From: Loxodes magnus
Lineage: Eukaryota; Ciliophora; Karyorelictea; Loxodida; Loxodidae
NCBI GenBank assembly: GCA_946699065.1
Contig: CAMPDV010000134.1
Location: 558,001 to 622,000 of the forward strand
Direction: 5' to 3'
Length of the DNA: 64,000 nt
The first letter of the stretch is position 1. The number at the start of each line of letters is the position of its first letter. The position numbers and the translations under genes are program-made. The notes below the pieces were generated by a model. The model had not been told where the DNA came from. It made no database searches and saw only the letters and a program-made list of their open reading frames with translations. This document shows, piece after piece, positions 36,129 through 46,785 of this stretch.

Positions 36129-37271
36129 ATGATCTAATAAGAAAACATTGTAATATAAATAAAATAACACCTAAAATTACCAGGAATTTCCACCAAAAAT
36201 CTAAAATTTCTTAGAGGATATGGACAAGAATATTTTCCATTTTAGATGGAGAACTAAAAATTAATAAATTTTAGTAATCATTATTAGTGAACTTAAGAAT
36301 TAAAAAACCTTCAGAAATTTCTAATTCTGAAAATTCAATATTACGAAAGGATTTGGCTCTAAATCCATCATAGAGGCAAATTTGAGTGAGAACTTTATAG
36401 GAAAAATAGATTGTAAAGAGAAATTTAGAATGCTAGAAACTGTAAGTAAGAAAAATCCTGAATACTAAACAACCCAAAAGAAATATAATTGCAACTCATA
36501 ATAAAATATATTCCTTATCGAAAAATAAAGATATTCTGATTTTGCAAACGAATAGAACATAAAAAATTAGTTATTTCAATTTAGACTAAAAAGAGAATAA
36601 TATAAAATCAATGGGAACATTTATTCAGAATTTATTGCATCTAAAAAGGCTTTACAGGAAAAAAATACTCCAAATAAATACAGAAGCTTCTTATATCTAA
36701 TAAGCATTTAATGAAATAAATTAAAAATTTTGGAATTTAATTTATAGGAATAAATAAAAAAGATAATTTAAACCTCATCTAGACTTATAGTGAAGATTCA
36801 AATAAATTAAAGTGACTACTATTTTTAAAAAATAAACTATTATGTGGTAAACTATATAAAGGTGACAACACAATAAAAAATTATGTTATTCTATAAAATA
36901 ATTTAATCCTTTTTTTTAACTCATACTCTGTTTAAAAAAATAAAAAAAGACATTTAAAAAAGTTATAAAATAATTTGATGTTTAGATTTAAAATTTAATA
37001 AAACATTAATATAAAATTAATTAAGCATTCAATTTAATCTAGTTACTAAAATGGACTCTATAAAATTTAAAGAAAATATTTTCAGAGAAACTAATTAGAG
37101 TTTAGAAATTTAAGCTTACAAAGTGACATTAATTAAATTTCTAAACTTATAAAGAATATAGATATAAATGTTTTTAATTAAAAAATATATAAAATTAAGT
37201 TTTAAATATTAAAGAAAAAGTTTGAACTGTTCATACTAGAAATAGAAAATAAAAGTAATAGCATTTTTTGA
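36129..37271 (+). CDS. GK..KGD family protein, best-preserved copy
   Basis: Open from ATG 36,129 to TGA 37,269-37,271, but credible coding ends near 36,900. Reads MIQQENIVIQIKQHLKLPGI, FLRGYGQEYFPFQMENQKL, IIKYIPYRKIKIFWFCKRIE, LLISNKHLMKQIKNFGIQF, LIQTYSEDSNKLKWLLFLKN, then the family motif GKLYKGDNTIKNYVIL. Several TGA read as Trp. Relatives at 9,915, 30,069 and 60,352 share the last motif. I do not recognise the family. Recurrence beside retroelements suggests either a mobile gene or a large multigene family. Confidence 0.5.
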
Positions 37272-37373
37272 AATAAAAATTTATAAATGAAAGTAGTAGC
37301 AAAATGAAAAATAAAATAATATTTAAAAAATCAAATTAATATTTTTAGATTTAAAAATATTATATAATAAAAT

Positions 37374-37516
37374 ATGATCTTGAAGTGGAAAGTCTAAGGA
37401 TTAGGTGAAAAAGATCAATCCTCAAACATAGCTTCTTGCGAGGAATTTTTGAATTTCTTTAAATGAATTCTGGAAGTTCAAAATCCTGAGTTCTTAAGCA
37501 AACTAAATTTTTAATC
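37374..37516 (+). ncRNA. Small structured repeat H, copy 1 (candidate ncRNA)
   Basis: About 140 bp repeated at 41,313-41,455 with runs such as AAGATCAATCCTC and TTAAGCAAACTAAA conserved. Local stems can form: GGATT/AATCC and CCTC...GAGG with a loop. It ends at TTTTT, as Pol III transcripts do. The two copies have no shared reading frame. It may be a small RNA gene or a short SINE; class not identified. Confidence 0.4.
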
Positions 37517-38072
37517 GTAATCTTAATTATTAAAGTATATCATAAAATAAAGAAAGAAAGAATAATTAATAAGTTTATTTATTAGATTTAAATATTAATC
37601 AATGATGAAGAAATTTAATAATAAATTTAAATCTATGGATCTAATTAAATTTTATTTATTCCATTTGAGATATTACTAATAAAATCTAATTATGATGATT
37701 TCACTTTTAAAATGAGGAATTATAATAAAATATTTAAAAAAAATTAAAATATTCTTTGATAAAATGTAAAATAAAGATCGGCTATATAATTTTTTCATTT
37801 CTAATTCTACAATTTTTGAAATAATAATGAAACGCAAAATCTATCTTTTTAATATGCTAAAGTGATGAAAAATTCAAAATTAATAATTGAAGTTTACTTT
37901 ATCGCATTATTTGAGAATAAAATAACTAAATATTCACCTTTTATAAATAAATTTTAAGTATACTTTAATTTATTTTTTTCTTTAAATTTTTAATCATTTC
38001 GATAAAATTTTTTTTAGCAAATATATTTTGAGGTTTTAATAGAAAAAATTATGCTTTTAAAATAATTTTGAT
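37517..38072. other. AT-rich spacer
   Basis: No supported feature. Confidence 0.5.
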
Positions 38073-38921
38073 TCATTCATTTATCTTATTTAGACAAAAT
38101 TATAAAATTTTAAATAAATTTAGTAAAATGATGATCAAGAGCAATCTTATGTTTACCAAGATTGATAAAGGAATTATGTAATTTAATTAAAATTTTAGTT
38201 TAATTAATTTAATTAAATTGTGAAATAGTTAAATTTATTGCGGTTTTTATTTGTATATTATTTTTGTACTTAATAATTTACAATAACTACCTTTTCCTGA
38301 AAAATTAATACCAGCATAAATTTCACCTGTTTTAAATTCGGGCTCATTTTAAAAAGCTATTCCTTAATCTTCTCCATTCAATTTAAAGCTCAAATTTCCA
38401 TTTATTGTATCCACTATCATTGAAATTAAATTTAATCCAGTTGTTTTTTTACCATATTTTAATCCACCATTTCCTGAATTATGTCTTAATTCTCCTTCAC
38501 CTGAAAATCAAGTCCATCCATTTTAATCATTTGAAAAGCATACTGAAAAACATTAATATGAACTTTTGCACAATCCAAGCTTAATATCAAATTATTTGCT
38601 TTACTCTATTTCAAATTCAAAGCTGTAGATTACTCCAGACAAAATTTTAGGTTCTAATAAACCAGGTTAAAACGGTCCTGATGAGTTATTTATTATTTTA
38701 TTCTTATCTATACTCAAATCAGACGACTTCATTTATTCACTCCAAGTAAAAACGCATGGTTTGTTAGCTAAACTTGGAAAAATTTCATACTTACTTAAAA
38801 GAAGCGGAATTTTTCCATATAAATAACCCAATTAATTTCCAACCCTTTATCTAAGAATTTTTCGCAAAAATAGAATTTTGGAAAGTTAAACACTTTTTAA
38901 ATGATTTTAATTTATTTCCAT
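38073..38921 (-). CDS. SPRY-domain protein with the kelch-family N-terminus
   Basis: Minus strand from ATG 38,921. Residues about 12-60 contain ILFLRKILRQ...YGKIPLLLSKYEIFPSLA, the same block that opens the kelch-like genes. A SPRY (SplA/Ryanodine receptor) domain follows: SGVIYSFEFEIE, FDIKLGLCKSS, FSNDQNGWTWFSGEGELRHN (second W is TGA), TTGLNLISMIVDTINGNLSF, KLNGEDQGIAFQNEPEF and YAGINFSGKGSYCKLL. The domain ends near 38,250. No in-frame TGA occurs before 38,073-38,075, so the protein either has an AT-rich tail or has lost its stop. Likely a binding adaptor. Confidence 0.75.
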
Positions 38922-39274
38922 TTTTTAATTAATTTTGAAACAAAGCATCTATTTTAAATTTAAATTATTACATTAAATCTTAATTTATATTAGCAAAAGC
39001 TAAATTTTATATAAGTAAATTAAATTTATATCTTGAAAAATTAATAACATTAAAATGTGAAGCTTAAAGGATAATTTAATCTTTCACTTTTAAAAATAAA
39101 ACTGCATTTTAATTATTCATTCTGTCTTAAATAATTCAAAATATTTAGAATTATTTTAAAATCTAGCAATAAGAGTTTATTTAGAAAAATTGGAAATTCT
39201 TAAATTAATATATTTCTCTAATTTTGCGATTGTTATCATAAATCTTTTTTCTATTAAATAAGAGATATTAAATT

Positions 39275-40258
39275 TAAAATAATGTAAAAAATGGTTGAAG
39301 GTTTCAAGTCCGCCTTCTATATCACCTCTTCCTAAGCCAAAAAGGAAGGGAGGAAGCAAGAAACCAGGTCTTAATAATCTTAACAATCTTCTCTATCACA
39401 ACCTTAACCAACACTGAATTAACAACTTGGAATCTAACAAAACGAACGAAAGCCAACCTTGAAGAATATACACAGGGAAACTCCAACCTCAAGCGAGAAA
39501 CCGAGGAAACAGATTAAGTCTGTTCTCCACCAGGAGGTATCAGAGTTCAACTCTTCTGGCCAGATGAGCATGAAGTAGCTCATCAAAGTGATACTGAACC
39601 TCCAGGAAGAGGTAAAGAGATTGAAGAAGGACAATGATATGCTGATGGCAAAGCTAGACCAAGCAGAAGAAATTGAGTCAAGACTTATGTCCTATGAAAG
39701 AGATCTTAACGCCTTTTGGAATATCTCCCAAAGTCAGACTAACGAATCCTAAAATTAGTTTTAGAAACAGACTGAACTGGATAACAGACTCGGAAAAGTA
39801 GAAGAGAAATTGTAAACTTTTAAGAAAGAGTAAAGCGAAACTAGAGCTATACAAATAGAAATCGAAGCCTAGAAAGAGCAAACAAATCAAGGAAAATAAT
39901 TCAAAATAAAAAAGAAATTTTTCTTCTGTGGAAGTGTATGACATTTTTATCGGAAGTGTAAGAAATTCTAATAGAAATAAAGAAACTATTGGATAAAAGA
40001 ACAACAAAAGAAGAAAAAAGAAGAAGCAAAAATGAAAAGAATGTATTGCAACCCGGATAGTTCAATATACAAGATTAAGATGGAACCAAGGCAAGTTAAA
40101 GGAGGGAAAACCTGGAAAAATCCAAGTTCCCAATCTCGCTAAAATTGGGCGACCCGAACTTTTATATTTAACAGCAGGGAGCATGAATTGCTGTATTCCT
40201 GACGGAGTTGGAAATCCCTAAAACGGAAAACTTAAAATTGATATTATTATTATTATTT
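39275..40258 (+). mobile_element. Gag-only retroelement, subfamily 2, copy c
   Basis: Bounded by a 17-bp TSD ATAAGAGATATTAAATT (39,258-39,274 and 40,259-40,275). ORF from ATG 39,291: MVEGFKSAFYITSSQAKKEG, then coiled-coil regions in more than one frame and a decayed knuckle FFCGSVWHFYRKCK (first Cys lost). The 3' non-coding part contains CCCAATCTCGCTAAAATTGGG (a hairpin) and AGCAGGGAGCATGAAT, ending in an ATT repeat tail. No RT. Confidence 0.8.
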
Positions 40259-40275
40259 ATAAGAGATATTAAATT

Positions 40276-41155
40276 AAGTTTAAAATTTTTATCTTGTTAT
40301 ATAAAAAATTAGTTGATTATTTCTATTTAACTTTTTTAAGTTTATATTTAATTAAAAAATATTTTAAATATCTTAATGATTATTTAAGTAACTTTTACTT
40401 TTATTATTTATAATAATTAAAGCTTATAAAAAACATAGATTTCTCAAATAAAAAGCTTTAGATTTTATATTTTATCAGATCTGTATATTTTTATATGTTT
40501 TATTTAACAAATCTTCAAGATATCGAAATTTTAAATAAGATTTTTGCAAAAACATTATTAATTCATTTTAGAAGAAAAAATCAGAATTAAAATTTAACAA
40601 AATTGAAAATTAAAATTAATACTTTTCTAAAAATTTAAAACTTTTATATGTAAGTTTTAAGTGAAAATTTAAAAGCATTCCTTAAAATTTGAATAAGATT
40701 AATTTTTTTTTAATTTTTAAAACTATTTCATTTCAAATAAAATTTATTCGATATATCTAAAAATAAATTATTTTAATTTCTTTAAATATTTAACGTTTTT
40801 TATAATAGGTTTTTACATTTATCAACCTAAAATTATTAAAAATTGACTTAGCTTATAAGTTAAAATTTATTAATTTTAATTTTATTGAAAATTAGTTTCC
40901 ATATATTTTAAGAAATCATTTTTTTTTATTGATGACTTTTTTGGTTTTAAGTCTTAAAAAAAATACAAAAATATCTCATTAAGTTTAAAAAATTTTAAAT
41001 TATAATAAAAATAAAAATAGTTTTTTATAGCTTAAACTGAAAATATTAAAACTATTAGTAAAATAAACTAAACGTTTTAATATTTTCTTCTGCTATATGC
41101 AATTTTTCTATTTAATAAATTAAATAAAAACATTATTTTAAATAAGAAGATAATT
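40276..41155. other. AT-rich spacer
   Basis: No supported feature. Confidence 0.5.
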
Positions 41156-41159
41156 AAAT

Positions 41160-41276
41160 ATGGCACCTAAGAGGAGATATAAAAGAGGATTAAATCCAAA
41201 TTATTATTTTGGCTAATTATACTCTTTGGATTGTTTTGGGAGGAGAAATGTCTATTTAATTAACAAGGGAAGATGA
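41160..41276 (+). CDS. 38-aa basic ORF
   Basis: ATG 41,160 to TGA 41,274: MAPKRRYKRGLNPNYYFGQL and on, with mixed, non-AT-biased codons. If the TGA is Trp the frame runs another 20 or so codons into repeat H. Could be a start fragment of a longer lost gene. Confidence 0.25.
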
Positions 41277-41312
41277 GAATTCGATAAAAATAAACCTTTA
41301 TTAATTTTTAAA

Positions 41313-41455
41313 GAGTTGATGACTTGGAATTACTTAAAGATTAGGCAGAGAAGATCAATCCTCTAACATAAATTCTCGTGAGGATTTTATGTTTTGTACT
41401 TAATGACTTCTAGAAATCAAAAATTCTGAGCAATTAAGCAAACTAAACTTTTTAT
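41313..41455 (+). ncRNA. Small structured repeat H, copy 2 (candidate ncRNA)
   Basis: Second copy of the repeat at 37,374-37,516. Shared blocks: AAGATCAATCCTC, a CCTC/GAGG stem, CTGAG, and TTAAGCAAACTAAACTTTTT at the 3' end. Changes between copies fall mostly in loops and spacers. Confidence 0.4.
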
Positions 41456-42283
41456 TTTTAATCTAATATCTGATATTTTTAATAAGATTTTTGAACATAA
41501 AATTGCAGAAGTTTATTTTAATTTAACAATTGAAAATAATATTTTGTAGCACTTAATTTTCAGATTCTTGATTATATTTAAAATTATTTTTAAATATCCA
41601 GTTAAAGAAAAATTACATAAAGAAAAAGAACTTTCAATTAGTAAAATGTTTCTCATTTTAATTTTCTTGGATTTCTATAAAAAAAAACCATAAAATAGCA
41701 AATTAAAAAAAAATTGTTTCTTATGTTTGTAAAATAAATTATTAATTAAATTTCAAATAGTTAGTAGTTATTTATTAAACTTCAACTAAATTAAAATGAA
41801 ACATTAATTTTTTGATTATAGACTATGAATAAACACTTAAAAGTTTAAGATATAATTGTTTATAAAAATTTTTATTTTAAAATTATTAGTTATTTATCAA
41901 AAATAAGACAATCAGTAAAAAATTTAGAAATTTAAATTAATTAAAACTTGATGAAAGTTATCTAAAGCTGCATGTAGTTTTATTCACTATAATCTATTGA
42001 TACCAAGATTTTATTTAATAAATATCAACAGTATGTTTAAAAGAAAAATGGAATTTTTAATCTGTATATTTCAAAGTATTTATAAATTTTGCATATTATT
42101 GAACAAAATAAATAAAAAAAACTCTTATTTAATATATAATACTAATAGTTCTAAATTAAAAATGCTTATAAGCTATTATATTATAAGTCTTTATAAAATT
42201 TTATATTTTGTAAAATTAAATATATAAGCTACAAATATCATAATCTATTAATTTTCAATAAGTATTATTATATATAAATAAAT
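41456..42283. other. AT-rich spacer
   Basis: Contains only low-complexity frames; the 76-codon frame near 41,997 is AT-driven and not accepted. Confidence 0.5.
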
Positions 42284-42598
42284 AGGGAGGAGTAATCATC
42301 CAATTGAAATTCATTTAAACTCTGGTGCCAGGATATATCCAATAAGTGAAAAAAAACAAGAATCTTTGTAGAAGACAAGAGAAGGGAAGACAAGGCTGAA
42401 GAGGAATCGAGTAATATTAGTGAAGAAAGATGACAGATACTAAGGTTTCTTAGATTGGCATTTCTATCATGGCTCTAGAAGACAAGTCTCACAAGAAAAT
42501 GTTAGCACTGTGGAAAAATTCAGCAAATAATTTTTTTTACTTAAAAAATATTTATTAAAGAACTGAGCACCATTGAGGTGCTATGCTTCTACAATCTC
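42284..42598 (+). mobile_element. SINE-like element family D, copy 3
   Basis: Begins GGGAGGAGTAATCATCC, contains CTCTGGTGCCAGG and GAAGACAAGTCTCACAAG, and ends in the stem-loop at 42,560-42,592 with inner stem GCACC/GGTGC intact and outer pair GAA/TTC. ACAATC and a TTTA-containing tail follow. Confidence 0.8.
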
Positions 42599-42967
42599 AT
42601 TTATTTATAAATTTTTTATAGAGACATTTTTCAAGTACTTAATAAATAATAAAATTCTCAAAATTTGTATCGCTTTAAATATTTCAATACTTATTTCCTA
42701 AAATATTAGAGAAATTAAATTAAATTAAATTAATTAAAATAAAATTTTTTAATTAATTTTTCAAAAGTAAAAGAATGTAAAATGGTTATTTTAAAAATTT
42801 ATATTTTTTAATAATATGAATTACTTTACATTTATCTATATAATTAAAATAAATTAATAAATTAATTTTTTTCTGATAGATTAAATTAAATTAAATATTT
42901 GATTATGTTAAATATAAATATATTTACAAACATTAAATTATTTTAATTTATATCTGTTTTTATTAAT

Positions 42968-44017
42968 CATTAATCATTAATCATTAAAATAACTGCTTGC
43001 CTTCCGGCTTAATTGAGTTTTAAATGTATCAAATCTCAGTTCCTACATGTTCTGTCCTTGCTTAGCTCTTTTTTCCTTGACTTCTCTCTTTTGAATAATC
43101 TGAGTTGAAATTTTTTTCCAGATTTTCCCATTTTCCTATGTGAAGAATTCCGTCACTCACTACTTCAGTTGCTTTTAGTTAACATTTCTCCAGATATTCT
43201 TTTATTTTGTTCTATTGGGGACATTTCCGCCATAAATTTCAAGTGATGTGGCAAATGTAGCATCTTTTTCTTGCTCTCGGAAATGTCTTTTCTTGTTTCT
43301 CTATTTCCATTGGAGCTGCTTATTAAGGCTTCTACAGATTTTCTTCTATTAATTTGGTCTTGAATCTAATTTCACTCAGTTTTTCTCGTCTTGCTCTTGC
43401 ATTATTCAAATATCATTCTCTTAACTTGCAATTTTATCACAAACTCCAACTTTAAGCTCTTCGGTCTACCATATGGACTTCATCATCATCTTCATGAATT
43501 ATCAAATTCTGACTTAGTACAAACATCTCTTCCTTCTGGGAGTTTAAATCCTCTTCGAATTTTTTTATGTTTCTAATAAGTTGATAAATCAGGTGCTTCA
43601 TCTACTATGAATCCATTTATTTTATTTCTGTATTGTCTAAATAAAAGGTAATAGGATCTATATTGAATTATCGTACTTTTCCTTCTTTATTAATTTTTAT
43701 TTTTTCGTTATTATTTTTATCGATTCAGTTGAGTGGTCTCTTTTTTCAGTTTTCAATGGAGGTCTGAGTTTAATTTTTCTGTCCTGAATTTTATCTCAGT
43801 TCTTACTTGTCCTTTGATGGGAAAAATCCGCTTTATTTTAATTTGTAGTAGTTAGTATTTTTATAAGTTATTCTAATCTATTGAATAATTCTGGTTATTT
43901 TATTAAGAACAGCGTTAAGTTTAAGAAGACGCGGTGAGATTATGTGGTTCTGGTTTTCTCTCCTATATTAATGAGGTAGTAAAAAAACCCTTCTTGAAGT
44001 TAGCCATTTTATATTGT
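42968..44017 (-). mobile_element. Gag-only retroelement, subfamily 1, copy with 17-bp TSD
   Basis: Bounded by TATCTGTTTTTATTAAT (42,951-42,967 and 44,018-44,034). Minus-strand ORF starts at ATG 44,007 (MANFKKGFFTTSLI...) and is nearly identical to 61,319-62,350. It has the same EVHMVDRR block, a coiled coil (KKFEEGFKLPEGRD-type sequence, frame-dependent) and a knuckle region. The 3' end is a tandem ATTAATC repeat, three units here against two in the other copy. No RT. Confidence 0.8.
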
Positions 44018-44275
44018 TATCTGTTTTTATTAATATTTTTTATTACTTAATTGTTATTCTTTTTATTACTTATTTAATGTGATATAATATTTTTTTTAAA
44101 ATGTCAAATTATTTTTATGACACCCAAAAAATTTTGATTTATTTACTTCTATAATTTATTATTAATAATTAAGAACAATTATCTAAAATTTAATAATTGA
44201 TATGTTAAGATTTGCATGACTATTAGTTTCTAAATTATGAATTTATTAATTATATTAATATAAATAAATTATATT

Positions 44276-44594
44276 TATTATAATAATTAAAAAGATGGTG
44301 GGAGCTGAGATTGACCTTCTGAATCATACTTTCTGGATTTATGGCTAGGAACAAATTCCTTTCCTGTCGCTGAGAAAGTCCCTGGTCAAATTCAACCTTT
44401 GCAAGGAAGCGCCTTCCTTTTGATTATCCACTCCTGGTAGGGGCTTGAAGCCTGTCTGCCCATAGCGATGGGGCTCCCTGGCAGCTGCTTTTCGAAAGCA
44501 ACAGGATATCCCCGTTATCCCATGAAGGGAGTATTGGTGTCGTTAAACTGCAAGAAGTTGTAGTCCAAAACTCTTTAAGTTTAAAATTAATTAA
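44276..44594 (+). mobile_element. SINE family B with 15-bp TSD
   Basis: Bounded by TAAATAAATTATATT (44,261-44,275 and 44,595-44,609). Almost identical to the copy at 33,831 (GCTAGGAACAAATTCC, AACAGGATATCCCCG), so both derive from a recently active source. Tail AATTAATT. Confidence 0.9.
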
Positions 44595-44789
44595 TAAATA
44601 AATTATATTATATTAAGTTAAAAGGAGTTAATAGTTCCAAAAGTTAGTTTCACTAATCTTAAAAAAGTTTTCTCTTGAACTAAAGAACGCCTTAGGACCT
44701 CATTAGTCCCCCTATTGCAATTTAAAAATTATTTTTGAAATTGCTAAATTTTATATTATAAAATGTTTTCCTATATATTATGTCTGAAT

Positions 44790-45730
44790 TAAAAAAAATA
44801 TGGTAGAAGGTTTCAAAAAGTGCTTCTATACCACCTCTTTCTAAGCTAAAAAGGAAGAGAGGAAGCAGGAAACCTAAATTTCTAAACACCATACGTCATC
44901 TTCCAAAACCAAACCTTCTTCTTAAACCATATAGGAGCAACTCTAAACAACACCCCCCAGACAACCCTAGAAACACTAACATGCAACAATATCGACTGAG
45001 GACCTTCCCAAGAAGCAAAAGATTAGTAACTTTCAGGCCTAGATTAGGGCATTCAACCCCTACATGGACCTCGGAGATCTCAATAAAGAACAAATCTTAG
45101 GAATGACGAAGGAGGAAATGGCTAAGTTTATCTTAGCATTAATAGGAAAAAATAAAGATCTGGAAAAACTGATTGAAGAACTAGCTTAAGAACAGCAAGA
45201 GCATTTAGAAGATGAGGAAACCCATGCTCCTAGAAACTTAAACCAGGCTGCAATGAATATCAGAATTGACGAATTCGATAGGCAGCTGGAACAATTATAC
45301 GAATCGAATGAAAATATTCATATCAAATTGGAAAAATTAGAGACAAGTATAAAATAATAGGCTATGAAATCTATCCCAATGGAGATCGAATAAGAGAATA
45401 ATAAGCCAATTGAACAAACTAAAGAGAAATATTTTAGGAAAAAATGTTACATCTGCAGGAAAACAGACCACCTATGGAGACGATGCTGGAAGAGAAAGGA
45501 GATTTAATAGAAAATATGGAATGACCTAGCCTAATTTTACCCAACCAGGAATGGAGAAATTTATAAGAAGAAAGCAAGCTATATGAAGAGACAACCATTC
45601 CGAAAACTTGACAGTGAAGGGAGGAGAAGACCACCTAGAGATCAAGTTCCTATTGGTTGGATAGGGAAGTAGGAAGCTTTTAAGTAGACAATCCTTCTTT
45701 AACACTTTAATTTAATTTAATTTAATTTAA
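44790..45730 (+). mobile_element. Gag-only retroelement, subfamily 2, intact copy with 16-bp TSD
   Basis: Bounded by TATATTATGTCTGAAT (44,774-44,789 and 45,731-45,746). 941 bp comprising a short leader, one ORF and a tail of five TTTAA units. No second ORF and no reverse transcriptase, so it must depend on proteins from elsewhere. Confidence 0.9.
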
Positions 45731-45744
45731 TATATTATGTCTGA
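44800..45744 (+). CDS. Intact Gag-like CCHC protein, 314 aa
   Basis: From ATG 44,800 (MVEGFKKCFYTTSFQAKKEE) a single frame with no internal TGA. Pro/Gln/Ser-rich N-terminus, helical middle (MDLGDLNKEQILGMTKEEMA, FILALIGKNKDLEKLIEELA), a second coiled coil (EFDRQLEQLYESNENIHIKL), then zinc knuckle KKCYICRKTDHLWRRCWKRK, a clean CX2CX4HX4C. A basic tail follows. The knuckle and coiled coils imply an oligomerising nucleic-acid-binding protein such as retroelement ORF1/Gag. The frame runs through the TTTAA tail, and the first TGA (45,742-45,744) lies inside the target-site duplication. Confidence 0.8.
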
Positions 45745-45772
45745 ATAATTAGGTCATATTTAAAATAATTTT

Positions 45773-46273
45773 TCATTATTTTTCTTTTATTTTTTCATAA
45801 TTGCATATTCTCTTATATTTTTTTATTTTTTTCAATGTCCATAGGCATGATTTCCTGATTAATTATTTAGATAATTTCTTATTATTATACTTATTTTTCT
45901 TAAGTTTTTTTATTTGATATTGGAACTAAGAATACTTAAATAAAAATATTTGAGGGATTTAATTAAATTATTTGTAAATCTTATTCAGTTAATATATCAT
46001 TTAAGATTATATGCTAATAATTGCATCTTCTTTAGATGGAAATTAATAATTTAGTCCTCCACCTATTTTTTCTAATATCTTTTTAGCATTTCAACCTTTA
46101 ATCTTTGTTGTTTTAATTCATATTGTAGATTTGATATTCTTTAATGATGTGATTTTGCAAAAGAACCTTGAGATTACTATTTTTTACTTATTAAGGCGAT
46201 TATTCAATTAAATTAGATAATTAGGTTTTTTTAGGTATTTATTGAGAGAGGTCTGTTATTTCTTAGGCACCAT
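45773..46273 (-). CDS. Hypothetical basic protein, 166 aa
   Basis: Intact from ATG 46,273 to TGA 45,773-45,775, preceded by TAA. Reads MVPKKQQTSLNKYLKKPNYL, IQLNNRLNKQKIVISRFFCK, ITSLKNIKSTIWIKTTKIKG (W is TGA), WNAKKILEKIGGGLNYQFPS. Starts like the minus-strand ORF at 10,678 (M-x-PKKQ). Very Lys-rich, no recognised domain. It runs convergently to the Gag element next to it. Confidence 0.5.
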
Positions 46274-46299
46274 TTTATTTGTCCAATAAATAATAAAAA

Positions 46300-46785
46300 A
46301 ATAGATAAATTTATTAGCCTTTCAAAGAACTAACTTAAAATTGAAGAAGAAAAACAGTGAAAGAAATAGAAAACAACAAAAATATAAAAAGATCCAAATT
46401 CTTCAGAAGAAGGTAAAGGTAAAGTTATGATCAGACCAGTAATGAAAACTCAAGAATGAAATCTATCAGAATCTTTAAAATCAATTAGATTAAATAAAAG
46501 GTAGAACTAAAAAAATGAAAAAGAACTTTTAGATAAGGGAAAAGATCAGAGAACTAATGAGAAATATTGAAAACTTAATGATGAGCAATAAATTCTATGT
46601 TCCCAGGAAATCTAAATAACTTAGTGACAGAATAGCAATTTTATTAGCAATTATAATCAATATTTAGACAAGAATAAAGCAAAATTATAGAAATTACTAA
46701 GTTAAAGTATCTGTGTGCAAGAAAGGAAGTAAGATGAAAGAACTTTATAAATTCGCAAAAGAAAATAGAATAAAAAAAAGTTAAA
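46300..46785 (+). pseudogene. Charged coding fragment, 5' part of a gene split by element E
   Basis: An open frame without ATG: FISLSKNQLKIEEEKQWKKQ, VMIRPVMKTQEWNLSESLK, NEKELLDKGKDQRTNEKYW, then a Cys-containing Gln/Lys-rich end. Composition like the Gag-like ORFs (coiled, charged). It stops at the 3' end of inverted element E; similar charged coding sequence resumes on the far side at 47,640, suggesting one gene interrupted by insertion. Confidence 0.4.

Noticed and set aside
39434..40007. 66- and 109-codon minus-strand standard-code ORFs
   Set aside because: Antisense shadows of the Gag-like element, which has TSD, tail and coiled-coil sense frame on the plus strand.
41997..42227. 76-codon plus-strand ORF
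   Set aside because: Low-complexity Ile/Lys/Asn/Tyr composition as expected from random AT-rich DNA; no homolog or context.
44896..45634. 65- and 66-codon minus-strand ORFs
   Set aside because: Antisense of the intact CCHC ORF at 44,800.
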